Assembly (NCBI GenBank): GCA_024641085.1
Contig: JAHEDT010000007.1
Span: 28,421-92,420 of the forward strand
From: Geobacteraceae bacterium
GTDB lineage: Bacteria; Desulfobacterota; Desulfuromonadia; Desulfuromonadales; BM103
DNA: 64,000 bases
Direction: 5' to 3'
This document shows positions 43,252 through 52,258 of this stretch, in pieces (position 1 is the stretch's first letter; each line of letters starts with the position of its first letter). Made by a program: the position numbers and the translations under genes. The notes under the pieces are model-generated. The model was given only the letters and a program-made list of their open reading frames with translations, did not search any database and was not told the origin of the DNA.

Positions 43252-43545
43252 TTACTTAAGTTTTTTCTCCAGCTGGGCAACCTTCTTCTTCAATTTGTCG
43301 AACTCGTCGGCGGTGACAACCCCCATCCGTTCACAAGCTTTTTGAACTTCTTCGCGCGCCTGTTCTTCAAGCTTCTGCTGGTTCTGGGCGGCGGCTTCCT
43401 GGATTTTCTTCAGAAATGCCTTGCCTTCTTCTTCGCTGATATTCAGCTTATCGCGCATGTCCTGCAACAGCTCTTCGGCTTTTTTCTGCGTGAGGGTCAT
43501 CGCACCAACAGCGGTCAATATGGACTTTTCGAGCAGCTCGATCAT
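43252..43545 (-). CDS. Phasin-like coiled-coil protein
   Basis: A 97-residue protein made of charged heptad-like helices: MIELLEKSILTAVGAMTLTQKKAEELL at the start and a C-terminal FDKLKKKVAQLEKKLK leucine-lysine coiled coil. This matches the small phasin/polyhydroxyalkanoate granule-associated family found next to ubiB/aarF in Geobacter-like bacteria. No PHA synthase is visible here. AAGGAGG precedes the ATG. Function is inferred from family only. Confidence 0.75.
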   Translation of the reverse strand: MIELLEKSILTAVGAMTLTQKKAEELLQDMRDKLNISEEEGKAFLKKIQEAAAQNQQKLEEQAREEVQKACERMGVVTADEFDKLKKKVAQLEKKLK

Positions 43546-43622
43546 GATGGCCTCCTTGACAGTGGTCGTTTTGGTAAAAATGGAACAATTATATCAACAT
43601 GTTAGCAGAGCAAAGAGGTCTT

Positions 43623-44576
43623 TCAAGCGGGTTTGAGAAGATATTCTATGTCGGGTAGGGCGGCTCTCGTGGCCTTTTCGCCTGCGGCGATGATTTCCTC
43701 TGCACGATAAAACTCGAGTAGTGTAATGCCGTCGAGTTGTGGCCTGATGATCAGGTCATGCGGATTCTGGCGCAGGCGCAGCTCGTTGATGACGTTTTCC
43801 ATGATGGCGACACTCTGGGCACAGACCCGGAAGATGTTCGGGGTCTTCAGGTATTCTGTTATCTCGACCTCGGTTTCCTCTATCTCCTGGCCGAGCGCGG
43901 AACGCATGGCCTGTTCGATGCCGCGGGCACTGAACAAGCCTCGCCAGCGGCTGACCGTTTTATCACGCCCATGTATGGCGGGCAGGAATGTTTCCGGTGT
44001 CTGTTTGACGACTGCAGGAATGGTAGAGATGCCGATGATTTTTTCAGCGCCTAGGCTGCGGGCGACATCGGTCGGTATCGGCTTGCACAGACCACCATCA
44101 ACCAGAAAGCGCTTGCCGAAGCGTACCGGTGAAAAAATTCCGGGAAAGGCCAGACTGGCATGCAGTGCCTCAAGCAGGTCCCCCTGTTTGATGATGATCG
44201 CCTCGCCGGTATTGATATCGGTTGCGGTTACGGCCAGTGTCTGCTTGAGGTCTTTAAAATCCCTTGCCGGCAGCAATTCCGCAATGAAGGCGACCAGTTT
44301 TTTGCCATCAGTCAATCCTGATGTCGGAAGAACCGGATCGAGCAGCCTGGCCATTCTGAACCAGTCGATTTCCAGGGCGGCCTGTTCCATTTGGGTGACC
44401 GGCACCCCGGCTGCGTACATAGCGCCGATAAAGGCCCCCATGGACGTGCCGGCTATGATATCGATCGTTATCCCGGCCTCTTCGAGGACTTTGAGAACAC
44501 CAATGTTAGCCAGACCTCTGGCGGCACCGCTGCCGAGAGCAATGCCCACTGTGGGGCGGGGTGAGGTGGTTGGCAT
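43623..44576 (-). CDS. Patatin-like phospholipase (RssA family)
   Basis: A 317-residue serine hydrolase. The oxyanion loop is ALGSGAARGLANIG, the nucleophile motif is GTSMGAF (GxSxG) and the dyad Asp is in LVDGGLCKP. The order and spacing are those of the bacterial patatin RssA/YchK. Expected activity is lipid acyl hydrolysis in the cytoplasm. GGAGG lies just before the ATG. Gap to the DUF2905 gene is 20 bp, on the same strand. Confidence 0.88.
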   Translation of the reverse strand: MPTTSPRPTVGIALGSGAARGLANIGVLKVLEEAGITIDIIAGTSMGAFIGAMYAAGVPVTQMEQAALEIDWFRMARLLDPVLPTSGLTDGKKLVAFIAELLPARDFKDLKQTLAVTATDINTGEAIIIKQGDLLEALHASLAFPGIFSPVRFGKRFLVDGGLCKPIPTDVARSLGAEKIIGISTIPAVVKQTPETFLPAIHGRDKTVSRWRGLFSARGIEQAMRSALGQEIEETEVEITEYLKTPNIFRVCAQSVAIMENVINELRLRQNPHDLIIRPQLDGITLLEFYRAEEIIAAGEKATRAALPDIEYLLKPA

Positions 44577-44596
44577 ACGACCTCCGGGTGCCAGGG

Positions 44597-44812
44597 TCAG
44601 CGTCTGAACAACCAGAAAATCAGCGAGAGCAGTACGGAAATCAGCAGGCAGGTGCCAAGGGGGAAGAAAAACGTGAAATTTTCCCTCGCGATGCGAATAT
44701 CACCGGGCAGTCTGCCGAGGACATTGAATTTGCTGCCAAGGGTCAACAATACGCCGATGCCGACCAGCAGCAGCCCTGCAATGATCAATGATTTGCCGAG
44801 GTCGTTGCCCAT
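44597..44812 (-). CDS. DUF2905 family membrane protein
   Basis: A 71-residue protein with two membrane helices flanking LGRLPGDIRIARENFTFFFPLGT, the DUF2905 core. The family is common in Gram-negative and other bacteria, beside ruv and queuosine genes, but has no known function. Its ATG overlaps the QueH stop by one base (TGATG), so it is translationally coupled to queH. Confidence 0.88.
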   Translation of the reverse strand: MGNDLGKSLIIAGLLLVGIGVLLTLGSKFNVLGRLPGDIRIARENFTFFFPLGTCLLISVLLSLIFWLFRR

Positions 44813-45351
44813 CAGTTATTGCTGCTGGGATGGTAGCGGTCCTTCTCCGAATAGATGCAGCCGCAATACTGCTGCCGGTAAAGACCCATGGCCTTTGAGG
44901 CCCTGATCCCCTCATTCCAGCCGGTACGGTAGTCCTCGTAGAGGAATGCAATGCCGTAATGACGGCCCAGTTCCTCCCCCAGTGAGCGAATCAGATCATG
45001 ATTCTGGTAGCGCGAATAGAGCAGGCTGGTGGAAAATGCTTTATAACCGGAAGCAGCAGCATATTCAGCGGCCTGCTTGAGACGCGACTGGTAGCAGTAA
45101 GTACAGCGGCCGGCCGGCTCCGATGCCACCTGGGCCAGAAAGTCTTCCAGCAGGTATTCATCCTTGTAAATGACCTCGAGTTCGCTGGCTGCGGCGTACT
45201 CTTCAACGGCCTGCAGGCGGCGGCGATACTCCTGATAAGGATGGATATTGTGATTAAAAAAATAGCCAACGACGGCATGACCAGAGTCGCGGAGCACGCG
45301 GACCGGATAGATGGCGCAGTTGGCGCAACAGATATGCAACAGGACATTCAT
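44812..45351 (-). CDS. queH: Epoxyqueuosine reductase QueH
   Basis: A 179-residue protein with the QueH (DUF208) cysteine pattern: LLHICCANCAIYPV near the N-terminus, GRCTYCYQSRLKQAA in the middle and QQYCGCIYSEKDR at the end. YSRYQNHDLIRSLGEE is conserved too. It reduces epoxyqueuosine to queuosine in tRNA anticodons, binding an Fe-S cluster through these cysteines, and replaces QueG in organisms without it. AAGG lies before the ATG. It begins a small operon with DUF2905 and the patatin. Confidence 0.93.
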   Translation of the reverse strand: MNVLLHICCANCAIYPVRVLRDSGHAVVGYFFNHNIHPYQEYRRRLQAVEEYAAASELEVIYKDEYLLEDFLAQVASEPAGRCTYCYQSRLKQAAEYAAASGYKAFSTSLLYSRYQNHDLIRSLGEELGRHYGIAFLYEDYRTGWNEGIRASKAMGLYRQQYCGCIYSEKDRYHPSSNN

Positions 45352-45499
45352 TCGCTTGCCTTTGTCAAAAATAATCGAAACATTATAGAGAATTTTTCAG
45401 AAAAAGGCCAGGAAAGTCGTGGTTGCGCTCGCCACTGGGTTGCCGAGCCCTTTCGGGGCCAATCTTTCGGTAATCCTGCAGTCCCTGACCTATAGAAAT

Positions 45500-47905
45500 C
45501 TACCTGCCACGCAACACCCTGTCCGGTGGTAGGCCTTGTCGCTGCCAGATCTTCCTGGCCAGTTTGAGCGCCGCCTGAAGGTGTGGTTCGCAGCGGCGGC
45601 ATTCCCTGATCAGGTTGTCCCAGAGACGTTGCAGGTCGGAACGATATTGTCCGGCCAGGTCGCCAAGCAGTCGTTCATCCTGGGGCAGGTCGACCCCGGT
45701 TGCTCCGTTGTAGGAGGCCAGGATCAGGGCGTCGGCAAGTATGCCGCCTGAGACCTCCAAAGTTTGATCACGGTCAATGGTTCGTAAAGAAACCCGATCA
45801 AAGAACTCAGCAGCGATTTCAAGTGGTCCGCTGAAGTCATAATGGGCAAGTTCAGGTCTGTAGAGGTGCATCAGGTAGTGCTCCGGGAAACGCGGGATGC
45901 CATCGACAAACACTTTGGCTGCAATCTGTTCTGCGGAAACTGTGCTCCTGCGGCGTGGTTTGGTTGCCCCCGGAGGGGAGCCAAGCGGGTATGCAGGAAG
46001 ATCCAGTGCCGTACCGAAGATGTTGGCGAATTCCCTTTCCAGGGTCTCCGGGTCTGGAATGGCCTGTTCCTCTGGAGAACCAACCAGGCTGAGGTCCGCA
46101 AGTATGGTCGGGTTCGGGACAGGCATTCCGCAAGCCTGGACCGCCCTTGCTGTCACAGCGAGTTCCGGCAGGACTGGTCGGCCGCTGCAAAGTGTCCAGA
46201 GATAGCTGCCGATGCGGGTGTGCAGAAAAAGATAGAGCCCCCAGGTCAATGCCTCCGCAGCGTCCGTCCAAGACGTGCCAATGCCGGCTATTGACTGGTT
46301 GCGCAGAAGCTCTACGATCTGTTCGGTGCCTTTCAGCCAGGCTTGAGTCATCCCCGGTGGCTGGTCGGCCAAGAGGTCCCTGTCTGCCTCGATAGTCTGC
46401 CCCTGGCGATGAACCTGAACCGTTGTTGCCGAGGCCTTTCCATATACCAAAAACAGTGATTGCTCGGCGGTTTCGCTGACGGCGATTGCCGCAAGTTGAT
46501 AACGTTCCGCCAGGACTGCCCAGAGACTCATGATGCCCGGTGCACGGTACCACTCATGCGGCAGGACCAGGGAGAGCTCTTCAGATGTCAAGCCGGCAAT
46601 GTACAGGGCATCCCATAACCAGGCAGGCGTGCTGCCGGGCAGATCGAAGCGACGACTCGGCCAGACCCGGCGCAGCAGGATCATCTGGGCATCGCGAGCT
46701 TTGCGCTCGAGCGGGCGGGTCTCACGCAGAACTGCAACGGCTCTGTTCAGTTCCTGTGTCGTGCCCAGTGACTGCAGGGTCTCGCCATGGTACCCGTCGC
46801 CAACCTGGCCGGACATCGCCGATTTCAAGGTCCATCCGGCCAGATATGCCCGCGGTGCGATCAAGCTGCAGCCGGAAGCAGAGGGCGGCGGCTGGCAGGC
46901 CACCCAGAGTTCGGCCTGCGTTGTATCCCATGGCAGGTGTTGAGGTTCAAGTTCGAAACGTTGGCCGGCCTCGGTCAACAGCAGGGTGACCAATTCGCCG
47001 GCTTGTTGATCGCCATGTGGCCACCCGAGCTGTCTGAGTCTGCTGGCAAGGTGATGCAGGCGGACAGCGTCAGCTTCCGGGAGCGGGGTTTCGTCCTGCT
47101 GAATGTCCAACCATGCCAGCTGTCCGCTGGTGACCTCCGTCAGGGCATAATGGATGGCGATTTCGAGCCGCTCTGGTTGCAACCCTGTAGGCAGTCGGCC
47201 GCGCCAGAGCAGCAAGAGGATGCGCCATATACTCAGCCATGCCTTACTCCGGGGTGCTTCTTCCAGCCACTCGTTAGCTGCGGTCTGACCTGCCGCCATG
47301 CGGGCGCTTGTGGTCAGCCCCGGGGCCAGATCTTCGAGGTTGCGCAGGCAGAGGTTGGCAAAGTAATGTATCGAGAATTCTACAGCGGTGGGCGAACTGG
47401 TGACGGTGACGATCTTCAGCCGTTCGAGAAGCTGATCGAGAACTTCCTGAAAGTCATCGGGGGTTACCTGGTGGGCCGGCGGCAGCTGGAAAGAGAGCTG
47501 TCGGGTCGCCGTTCCGGAATCAAGGTTCCAGATCGTTACATCCCGTGGCGCCCAGGTGGCAAAGTGCCCGAGACCCAAGGCTCTCGCAAGGGCAACGCCA
47601 TCTGCGAGGAGCTTTTCATCGACGATGTCTGGCAGTAGTATCATGCTCCCGGCCAACTGGCTGTCGCGGTTGATCCAGAGGACCATGTCGGGAACCAACT
47701 GTCCCCTTGCGGTCAGAACCCGGGGACAGATTTCCAGCCGCTGGAAGGGCAGGCGCCGTGAGGCGAGACTGGCTTCAATCCAGGCGGCCAGTTGCTGGCG
47801 AAACTGTTGTAGAAGGCGAGGGTCCATGAAATTCAAAGAATGCGTGTATTGGTGAACAAACGGGTCGTTAAAAACATCTGCCTGACCAGGAGGCACTCTG
47901 GCCAT
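45500..47905 (-). CDS. Uncharacterised 801-residue protein
   Basis: Not recognised. No signal peptide, no clear membrane helix and no P-loop is visible. The N-terminal 150 residues have a pattern seen in the N-terminal nuclease-like domain of some N6-DNA methylases and type I restriction proteins: a PDMVLW strand, then a second strand, ALARALGLGHFATWAP, and a VTIWNLDSG turn. Where such domains have ExK, this protein has LLPD, so any nuclease activity is probably lost. No methylase NPPY motif was seen. The middle and C-terminus (QTLEVSGGILADALILASYN and beyond) are unfamiliar. It lies alone between ruvB and queH. The start is uncertain; 47827 is a possible alternative. Confidence 0.75.
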   Translation of the reverse strand: MARVPPGQADVFNDPFVHQYTHSLNFMDPRLLQQFRQQLAAWIEASLASRRLPFQRLEICPRVLTARGQLVPDMVLWINRDSQLAGSMILLPDIVDEKLLADGVALARALGLGHFATWAPRDVTIWNLDSGTATRQLSFQLPPAHQVTPDDFQEVLDQLLERLKIVTVTSSPTAVEFSIHYFANLCLRNLEDLAPGLTTSARMAAGQTAANEWLEEAPRSKAWLSIWRILLLLWRGRLPTGLQPERLEIAIHYALTEVTSGQLAWLDIQQDETPLPEADAVRLHHLASRLRQLGWPHGDQQAGELVTLLLTEAGQRFELEPQHLPWDTTQAELWVACQPPPSASGCSLIAPRAYLAGWTLKSAMSGQVGDGYHGETLQSLGTTQELNRAVAVLRETRPLERKARDAQMILLRRVWPSRRFDLPGSTPAWLWDALYIAGLTSEELSLVLPHEWYRAPGIMSLWAVLAERYQLAAIAVSETAEQSLFLVYGKASATTVQVHRQGQTIEADRDLLADQPPGMTQAWLKGTEQIVELLRNQSIAGIGTSWTDAAEALTWGLYLFLHTRIGSYLWTLCSGRPVLPELAVTARAVQACGMPVPNPTILADLSLVGSPEEQAIPDPETLEREFANIFGTALDLPAYPLGSPPGATKPRRRSTVSAEQIAAKVFVDGIPRFPEHYLMHLYRPELAHYDFSGPLEIAAEFFDRVSLRTIDRDQTLEVSGGILADALILASYNGATGVDLPQDERLLGDLAGQYRSDLQRLWDNLIRECRRCEPHLQAALKLARKIWQRQGLPPDRVLRGR

Positions 47906-48003
47906 TCTTCACCATGCTGATCTCCGGTCACTTAGACAAGGTAGGTATACTTTACTGCTGATCGCTAAAAACTTGCAGCTCTTAGCTGCCGTTCATGGAG
48001 AAA

Positions 48004-48030
48004 TGAAAAGGGCCGTCACCATGACGGCCC
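48004..48030 (-). terminator. Terminator after ruvB
   Basis: On the minus strand GGGCCGTC-ATGGT-GACGGCCC is a GC-rich stem followed by CTTTTC. It lies 105 bp after the ruvB stop and would end the yebC-ruvCAB transcript. Confidence 0.8.
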
Positions 48031-48134
48031 TCGGGGTGTGTCAGCAGGGCTAGTTGCTTGATCAACCCCCACGAGTTCAAACTATCACAAGGTTTGCACG
48101 GGAGACAAAGAAAATCCCGCCTCCAATGGGACTT

Positions 48135-49160
48135 TTATGTGAAAAGGGGGCCCGCAGGGTCTGCTTTGCCGCGGGTTCGTCCCAGATGTGTATAGGCCTG
48201 GTGGGTTGCAACCCGGCCACGGGGTGTGCGGTTGATGAAACCCTGCTGCAGGAGGTAAGGCTCTATGACATCCTCTATGGTGTCTTTTTCTTCGCCGATC
48301 GCTGCGGCCAGGGTGTCAAGCCCGACCGGCCCGCCACTGAATTTGTCGATGATGGTTTCAAGCAGCATCCGGTCCATCTGATCGAAGCCCTTTTGATCAA
48401 CTTCCAGGCGGATCAATGCCTGGTCCGCCATTCCCCGGGTGATGGTCCCGTCGCCGTCGATCTGGGCAAAGTCCCTGACCCGGCGCAGCAGGCGGTTGGC
48501 TATCCGCGGTGTGCCGCGGCTGCGGCAAGCGATTTCGCTGGCACCGTCTGTATCGATGGTAACCCCCAGGATTCCTGCACTGCGTGAAACAATCGTGGTC
48601 AGTTCGGCGTGGCTGTAAAATTCCAGTCGACTCAGGACGCCGAAACGGTCGCGCAGCGGTGAGGAGAGCAGCCCGGCCCGGGTGGTTGCGCCGACCAGGG
48701 TGAAGCGGGGAATGTCGAGCTTGATGGTGCGCGCCGAGGGGCCCTGACCGATCATGATGTCGAGCTGGTAATCTTCCATCGCCGGGTAGAGGATCTCTTC
48801 AACCACCGGGGAGAGCCGGTGAATCTCGTCGATGAACAAAACGTCGCCAGGTTCCAGATTAGTCAGGACCGCGGCCAGATCGCCCGGTTTCTCTATAACA
48901 GGTCCGGATGTACTCTTGATATTTACGCCCATCTCGGCGGCAATAATATGCGCCAGGGTTGTCTTGCCGAGACCCGGCGGGCCGTAGAAGAGCACATGGT
49001 CAAGAGATTCGCCGCGGCCACGAGCCGCGCCTATGAAGACCTTGAGATTCTCCTTGACCTTGCTTTGGCCGATGTATTCCGTGAGGATCTTGGGCCGCAG
49101 CGATACATCGAAGGCACCGTCGTCACTGGTTGAAACTGCTGTTATTAAGCGGTCTTCCAT
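48135..49160 (-). CDS. ruvB: Holliday junction branch migration helicase RuvB
   Basis: A 341-residue AAA+ motor. [21 protein letters not shown] is Walker [16 protein letters not shown]alker [21 protein letters not shown] sensor 1 with the arginine finger, and the C-terminal winged helix contains [11 protein letters not shown]. It drives branch migration with RuvA. The ATG at 49160 was preferred to an upstream TTG at 49169. It follows ruvA by 18 bp. Confidence 0.97.
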   Translation of the reverse strand: MEDRLITAVSTSDDGAFDVSLRPKILTEYIGQSKVKENLKVFIGAARGRGESLDHVLFYGPPGLGKTTLAHIIAAEMGVNIKSTSGPVIEKPGDLAAVLTNLEPGDVLFIDEIHRLSPVVEEILYPAMEDYQLDIMIGQGPSARTIKLDIPRFTLVGATTRAGLLSSPLRDRFGVLSRLEFYSHAELTTIVSRSAGILGVTIDTDGASEIACRSRGTPRIANRLLRRVRDFAQIDGDGTITRGMADQALIRLEVDQKGFDQMDRMLLETIIDKFSGGPVGLDTLAAAIGEEKDTIEDVIEPYLLQQGFINRTPRGRVATHQAYTHLGRTRGKADPAGPLFT

Positions 49161-49178
49161 AGGGTTCAAAGCTGAAAG

Positions 49179-49781
49179 TTACCGAATCAGGACTTTCAAC
49201 GCTCCTTTGAGGGCTTCTTCCATCGACAGCTCAGGTGCCAGTTCCATGTTTTCCAGGACCTTGCGGGCCTGGTTTTCCTTGTAGCCGAGATTGACCAGCG
49301 CGGAAATCACGTCGCCGATCAGGTCGCCGGCTGCCGTGCCGGCTGCCGGAGATGAACCGGGCGTCGTGGCAGGACCTTCTACCGGTCCGACCTTGTCCTT
49401 CAACTCGAGCACCAGGCGTTCCGCAGTCTTCTTGCCGATCCCGGGCAGCCCGGAAAGGCGCTTGATGTCGCCTGTGGCAATGGCCCTTTTCAGGTCCCCT
49501 GCCGGTATATGCGAGAGAATATTGACCGCCAGTTTCGGCCCGATGCCGGAAATACCGATCAGGATAACGAACAGGTTCTTCTCTTCGAGGGAGAGAAAAC
49601 CGTAGAGGAGTAAAGAATCCTCGCGAACGTGAGTATGGGTGAACAGGCTGATTTCGCCAGCTTCCGGCAGTGAGTAGAAAGTTGACAGCGGTATGAACAG
49701 CCGATAGCCAACACCGCCGACATCAATAATGACGTGGTCGATCGATTTGTAAGCCAAACTGCCGCGAACCAGGGCGATCAT
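49179..49781 (-). CDS. ruvA: Holliday junction DNA-binding protein RuvA
   Basis: A 200-residue protein: OB-fold N-terminus (MIALVRGSLAYKSIDHVIIDVGGVGYRL), two helix-hairpin-helix motifs (ISGIGPKLAVNILSHI and LPGIGKKTAERLVLELKDK), an Ala/Pro/Gly linker (about 128-150), and a C-terminal RuvB-binding domain (ALVNLGYKENQARKVL). It targets RuvB to junctions. GAGGAG lies before the ATG. It sits between ruvC and ruvB, the usual order. Confidence 0.97.
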   Translation of the reverse strand: MIALVRGSLAYKSIDHVIIDVGGVGYRLFIPLSTFYSLPEAGEISLFTHTHVREDSLLLYGFLSLEEKNLFVILIGISGIGPKLAVNILSHIPAGDLKRAIATGDIKRLSGLPGIGKKTAERLVLELKDKVGPVEGPATTPGSSPAAGTAAGDLIGDVISALVNLGYKENQARKVLENMELAPELSMEEALKGALKVLIR

Positions 49782-49837
49782 CAGTGAGTGGTCTCCTCGT
49801 GAGTGGGTGGCGCCCGACGGGGGCTGTGCTCCCAGAG

Positions 49838-50338
49838 CTAACGCCTGCCGGAATTATTGACCGCCTGCTTCAGGGTGCGGCTGTTGGCATGACAGATGGC
49901 AACGGCCAGGGCATCAGCCGCATCTTCCTGGGCAACTTCCGGGAGATTGAGCAGCACCTTGACCATCTGTTGCACCTGCTGCTTGCCGGCATGCCCATAA
50001 CCGACCACCGCGCTCTTGACCTGCAGTGCCGAATATTCGTGGACCTCCCGGTCAAGGTTAACGGCCGAGAGGACTGCGGTGCCGCGGGCATGCCCGAGGG
50101 TGAGCGCCGCCCGCGGGTTCTTTGCCAGGAAGACCTGCTCAACGGCAACCGCTATCGGCATGTATTCTTTGATGACAGCCGTCAGGCCATCGTAAATGGT
50201 CTTGAGCCTAAGCGGCAAGTGATCGCTGCTGCGGGTCTTGATGATGCCGTTGTCGACATGGCGCAGGCGATTGCCTTCGACGTCGATAATGCCGTAGCCG
50301 GTGATGCGCGTACCTGGGTCGATACCGAGGATTCTCAT
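49838..50338 (-). CDS. ruvC: Holliday junction resolvase RuvC
   Basis: A 166-residue endonuclease with the RNase H-like core. Acidic residues are Asp7 ([14 protein letters not shown]), Glu in [23 protein letters not shown] and the pair in [12 protein letters not shown]. It nicks junctions freed by RuvAB. It is upstream of ruvA with a 56-bp gap. Confidence 0.97.
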   Translation of the reverse strand: MRILGIDPGTRITGYGIIDVEGNRLRHVDNGIIKTRSSDHLPLRLKTIYDGLTAVIKEYMPIAVAVEQVFLAKNPRAALTLGHARGTAVLSAVNLDREVHEYSALQVKSAVVGYGHAGKQQVQQMVKVLLNLPEVAQEDAADALAVAICHANSRTLKQAVNNSGRR

Positions 50339-50413
50339 AAGTCCGAAGCGCGAAGGGTCTGCTGCGAAGAGCGGTCGAGCCTGCTGCTATTGGCCGTTTC
50401 GCGCTTCCACGGG

Positions 50414-51157
50414 TTACATGATTTTCGCCAACTCGTCTTCGCTGATGTCAAAGTTCGCAAACACATTCTGTACGTCGTCATTGTCCTCGAGGGCGTCCAT
50501 GAGCTTCAGCATGGTCTCTGCCGGTTTGCCGGCAAGTTGTACCTGGGTCTGCGGGAGCATGGTGGTTTCAGCCGTGTCCCACTGCAGACCTGCGGCCTCC
50601 ATGGCGTCCCGGACTTCGATGAAATGGCCTGGCTCGGTAATCACTTCGTAGACATCACCTTCGTCCTTGACATCCTCGGCTCCTGCTTCCAGGGCGATTT
50701 CGAAAATCCTGTCGAAATCGTTGTCCGCGGAAAAAGCGATCAGCCCCTTGCGGTCAAAGAGAAAGGCGACCGATCCGCTGACCCCGAGATTGCCGCCATA
50801 CTTGCTGAAGCAGTGGCGCACGTCAGCCACGGTACGGGTCCGGTTGTCGGTGAGAAACTCGACAATCAGGGCGACACCTCCAGGGCCGTATCCCTCGAAG
50901 ATACCCTCCTCGTAATTGACGCCGTCAAGATCGCCGGTCCCCTTCTTGATCGCCCGGTCGACGTTGTCCTTCGGCATGTTGGCCTGTTTGGCCTTGTCGA
51001 CTGCCGTACGCAGCCGCGGGTTGGTATCGGGGTCCCCGCCGCCGATGCGGGCGGCGACGGTAAGTTCCTTGATAATTTTGGTGAAAACTTTGCCGCGCTT
51101 GGCGTCCTGGGCGCCTTTGCGATGCTTGATGTTGGCCCATTTACTGTGTCCGGCCAT
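50414..51157 (-). CDS. yebC: YebC/PmpR-family regulator
   Basis: A 247-residue protein opening [23 protein letters not shown], the unmistakable YebC start, and containing [28 protein letters not shown]. Newer work on the family links it to translation through proline stretches as well as to DNA binding. AAGGAG lies 7 bp before the ATG. It is next to ruvC, as in many bacteria, and begins the minus-strand run that ends at the terminator near 48010. Confidence 0.97.
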   Translation of the reverse strand: MAGHSKWANIKHRKGAQDAKRGKVFTKIIKELTVAARIGGGDPDTNPRLRTAVDKAKQANMPKDNVDRAIKKGTGDLDGVNYEEGIFEGYGPGGVALIVEFLTDNRTRTVADVRHCFSKYGGNLGVSGSVAFLFDRKGLIAFSADNDFDRIFEIALEAGAEDVKDEGDVYEVITEPGHFIEVRDAMEAAGLQWDTAETTMLPQTQVQLAGKPAETMLKLMDALEDNDDVQNVFANFDISEDELAKIM

Positions 51158-51292
51158 CTGTTAACTCCTTAACGGTATTGGTCGTATAAAATGCGGTTTA
51201 TCCTAGCATAGAGACTCGCTGGCAACAAGCCTGAGAAGACCGGAGCCCTGTGCTCCCCCTGCTCTGCGGTTCCGTTGCAACTTAGACACAAA

Positions 51293-51317
51293 GAAGCCGA
51301 CCAAGCAGGCCGGCTTC
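51293..51317 (-). terminator. Terminator of the cytidylate-kinase-like gene
   Basis: On the minus strand GAAGCCG...CGGCTTC forms the stem and is followed by TTTG. It lies about 25 bp after the stop of the gene at 51343. Confidence 0.75.
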
Positions 51318-51342
51318 CGAACAGTTTTTATGCGGTCGGTCT

Positions 51343-52170
51343 TTAAAGATCAGCAGGGTTTGTGCGGTATTCGACCACCTTGATATTGTTATTCAAATCC
51401 TTGACGCCGTCGACGGAGCGGGCATGTTTCTCCGTCGCGGTCTTCTCGGCGCGGGAATGCACCTGGCCTGAGAGGGTTACGACGCCATCCTTGGCGTAGA
51501 TCTCGAGCAGGTAGGCATCGACGTTGTCTGCGGAGAGGATGGCGATTTCGACACGCTTGCGCAGAATCAAATCGGAGAGAATCTTCTTGCTGTTGGCCTT
51601 GACGCCGACCAGGTTCTCGTCTTTGACGCTGCTGCAGATGAGATGAACCGCCATGTCCTCGGAGAGCCGCTGGGTATTGATGGTCAGATCGTAGTGGACA
51701 CTGTCCTCCCAGTCCCGGTCGAAGTAATACTTGATGAAGCCGGCTCTCTGCTGGTCGCTCTTGCGCACCAGGTAACGTGCGCGGTCCGGATCGAGCCACT
51801 CGCGCTCGGCCCAGCGTTCGACGCGGTCCTCGAAGGGCGCAATGATCCGGGTCCGCAGGACGCTGCCAATGTCTTTGAGCAAATCCTGGCCGCCGCGGCC
51901 GTAGATGACGACGTTGCCCTTCAGGGCAGCTTCGAGAATAATCAGCTCTATCAGGTGCAGATCGAGAATCTGCTTGGAGTCGAGAGTGTCGACAAAATGG
52001 GGGGGTTTTTCGTCCGCCTGTTCGACGGCCTCTGGAGACAGGCCATAGGATGCGGCTGCCTCCATAATTGCCTCACCGTCGATCAGTCGATACCCCAACT
52101 TGTCGGCGACCTTGTGCGCAATCGGTATGCCGCCGCTGCCCATTTCTCTCGAGATGGTGATAATTGCCAT
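51343..52170 (-). CDS. Cytidylate kinase-like protein fused to a BON domain
   Basis: A 275-residue two-domain protein. The first about 200 residues are a cytidylate kinase-like (Cytidylate_kin_2) domain: ITISREMGSGGIPIAHKVADKLGYRLID with a P-loop variant (MGSGG in place of GxxGxGK), then NVVIYGRGGQDLL and RVERWAEREW. The last about 70 residues look like a BON domain: ILSADNVDAYLLEIYAKDGVVTLSGQVHSRAEKTATEKHARSVDGVKDLNNNI. BON domains normally bind phospholipid in the periplasm, but there is no signal peptide. Role unknown; nucleotide sensing or signalling is possible. GAGG precedes the ATG. Confidence 0.8.
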   Translation of the reverse strand: MAIITISREMGSGGIPIAHKVADKLGYRLIDGEAIMEAAASYGLSPEAVEQADEKPPHFVDTLDSKQILDLHLIELIILEAALKGNVVIYGRGGQDLLKDIGSVLRTRIIAPFEDRVERWAEREWLDPDRARYLVRKSDQQRAGFIKYYFDRDWEDSVHYDLTINTQRLSEDMAVHLICSSVKDENLVGVKANSKKILSDLILRKRVEIAILSADNVDAYLLEIYAKDGVVTLSGQVHSRAEKTATEKHARSVDGVKDLNNNIKVVEYRTNPADL

Positions 52171-52258
52171 GAGTCAACCTCGCCTTATACTAGTCAAAAC
52201 TCGTCAATATTATCAATTTGTCAATAACCTGACAAGCCCAAAGCTGTTTCTGTTCAGC

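Noticed and set aside
49784..51172. A 462-codon plus-strand open frame opposite ruvC and yebC
   Set aside because: It is an antisense shadow of two strongly conserved genes with high GC at third positions; its protein has no family-like pattern.
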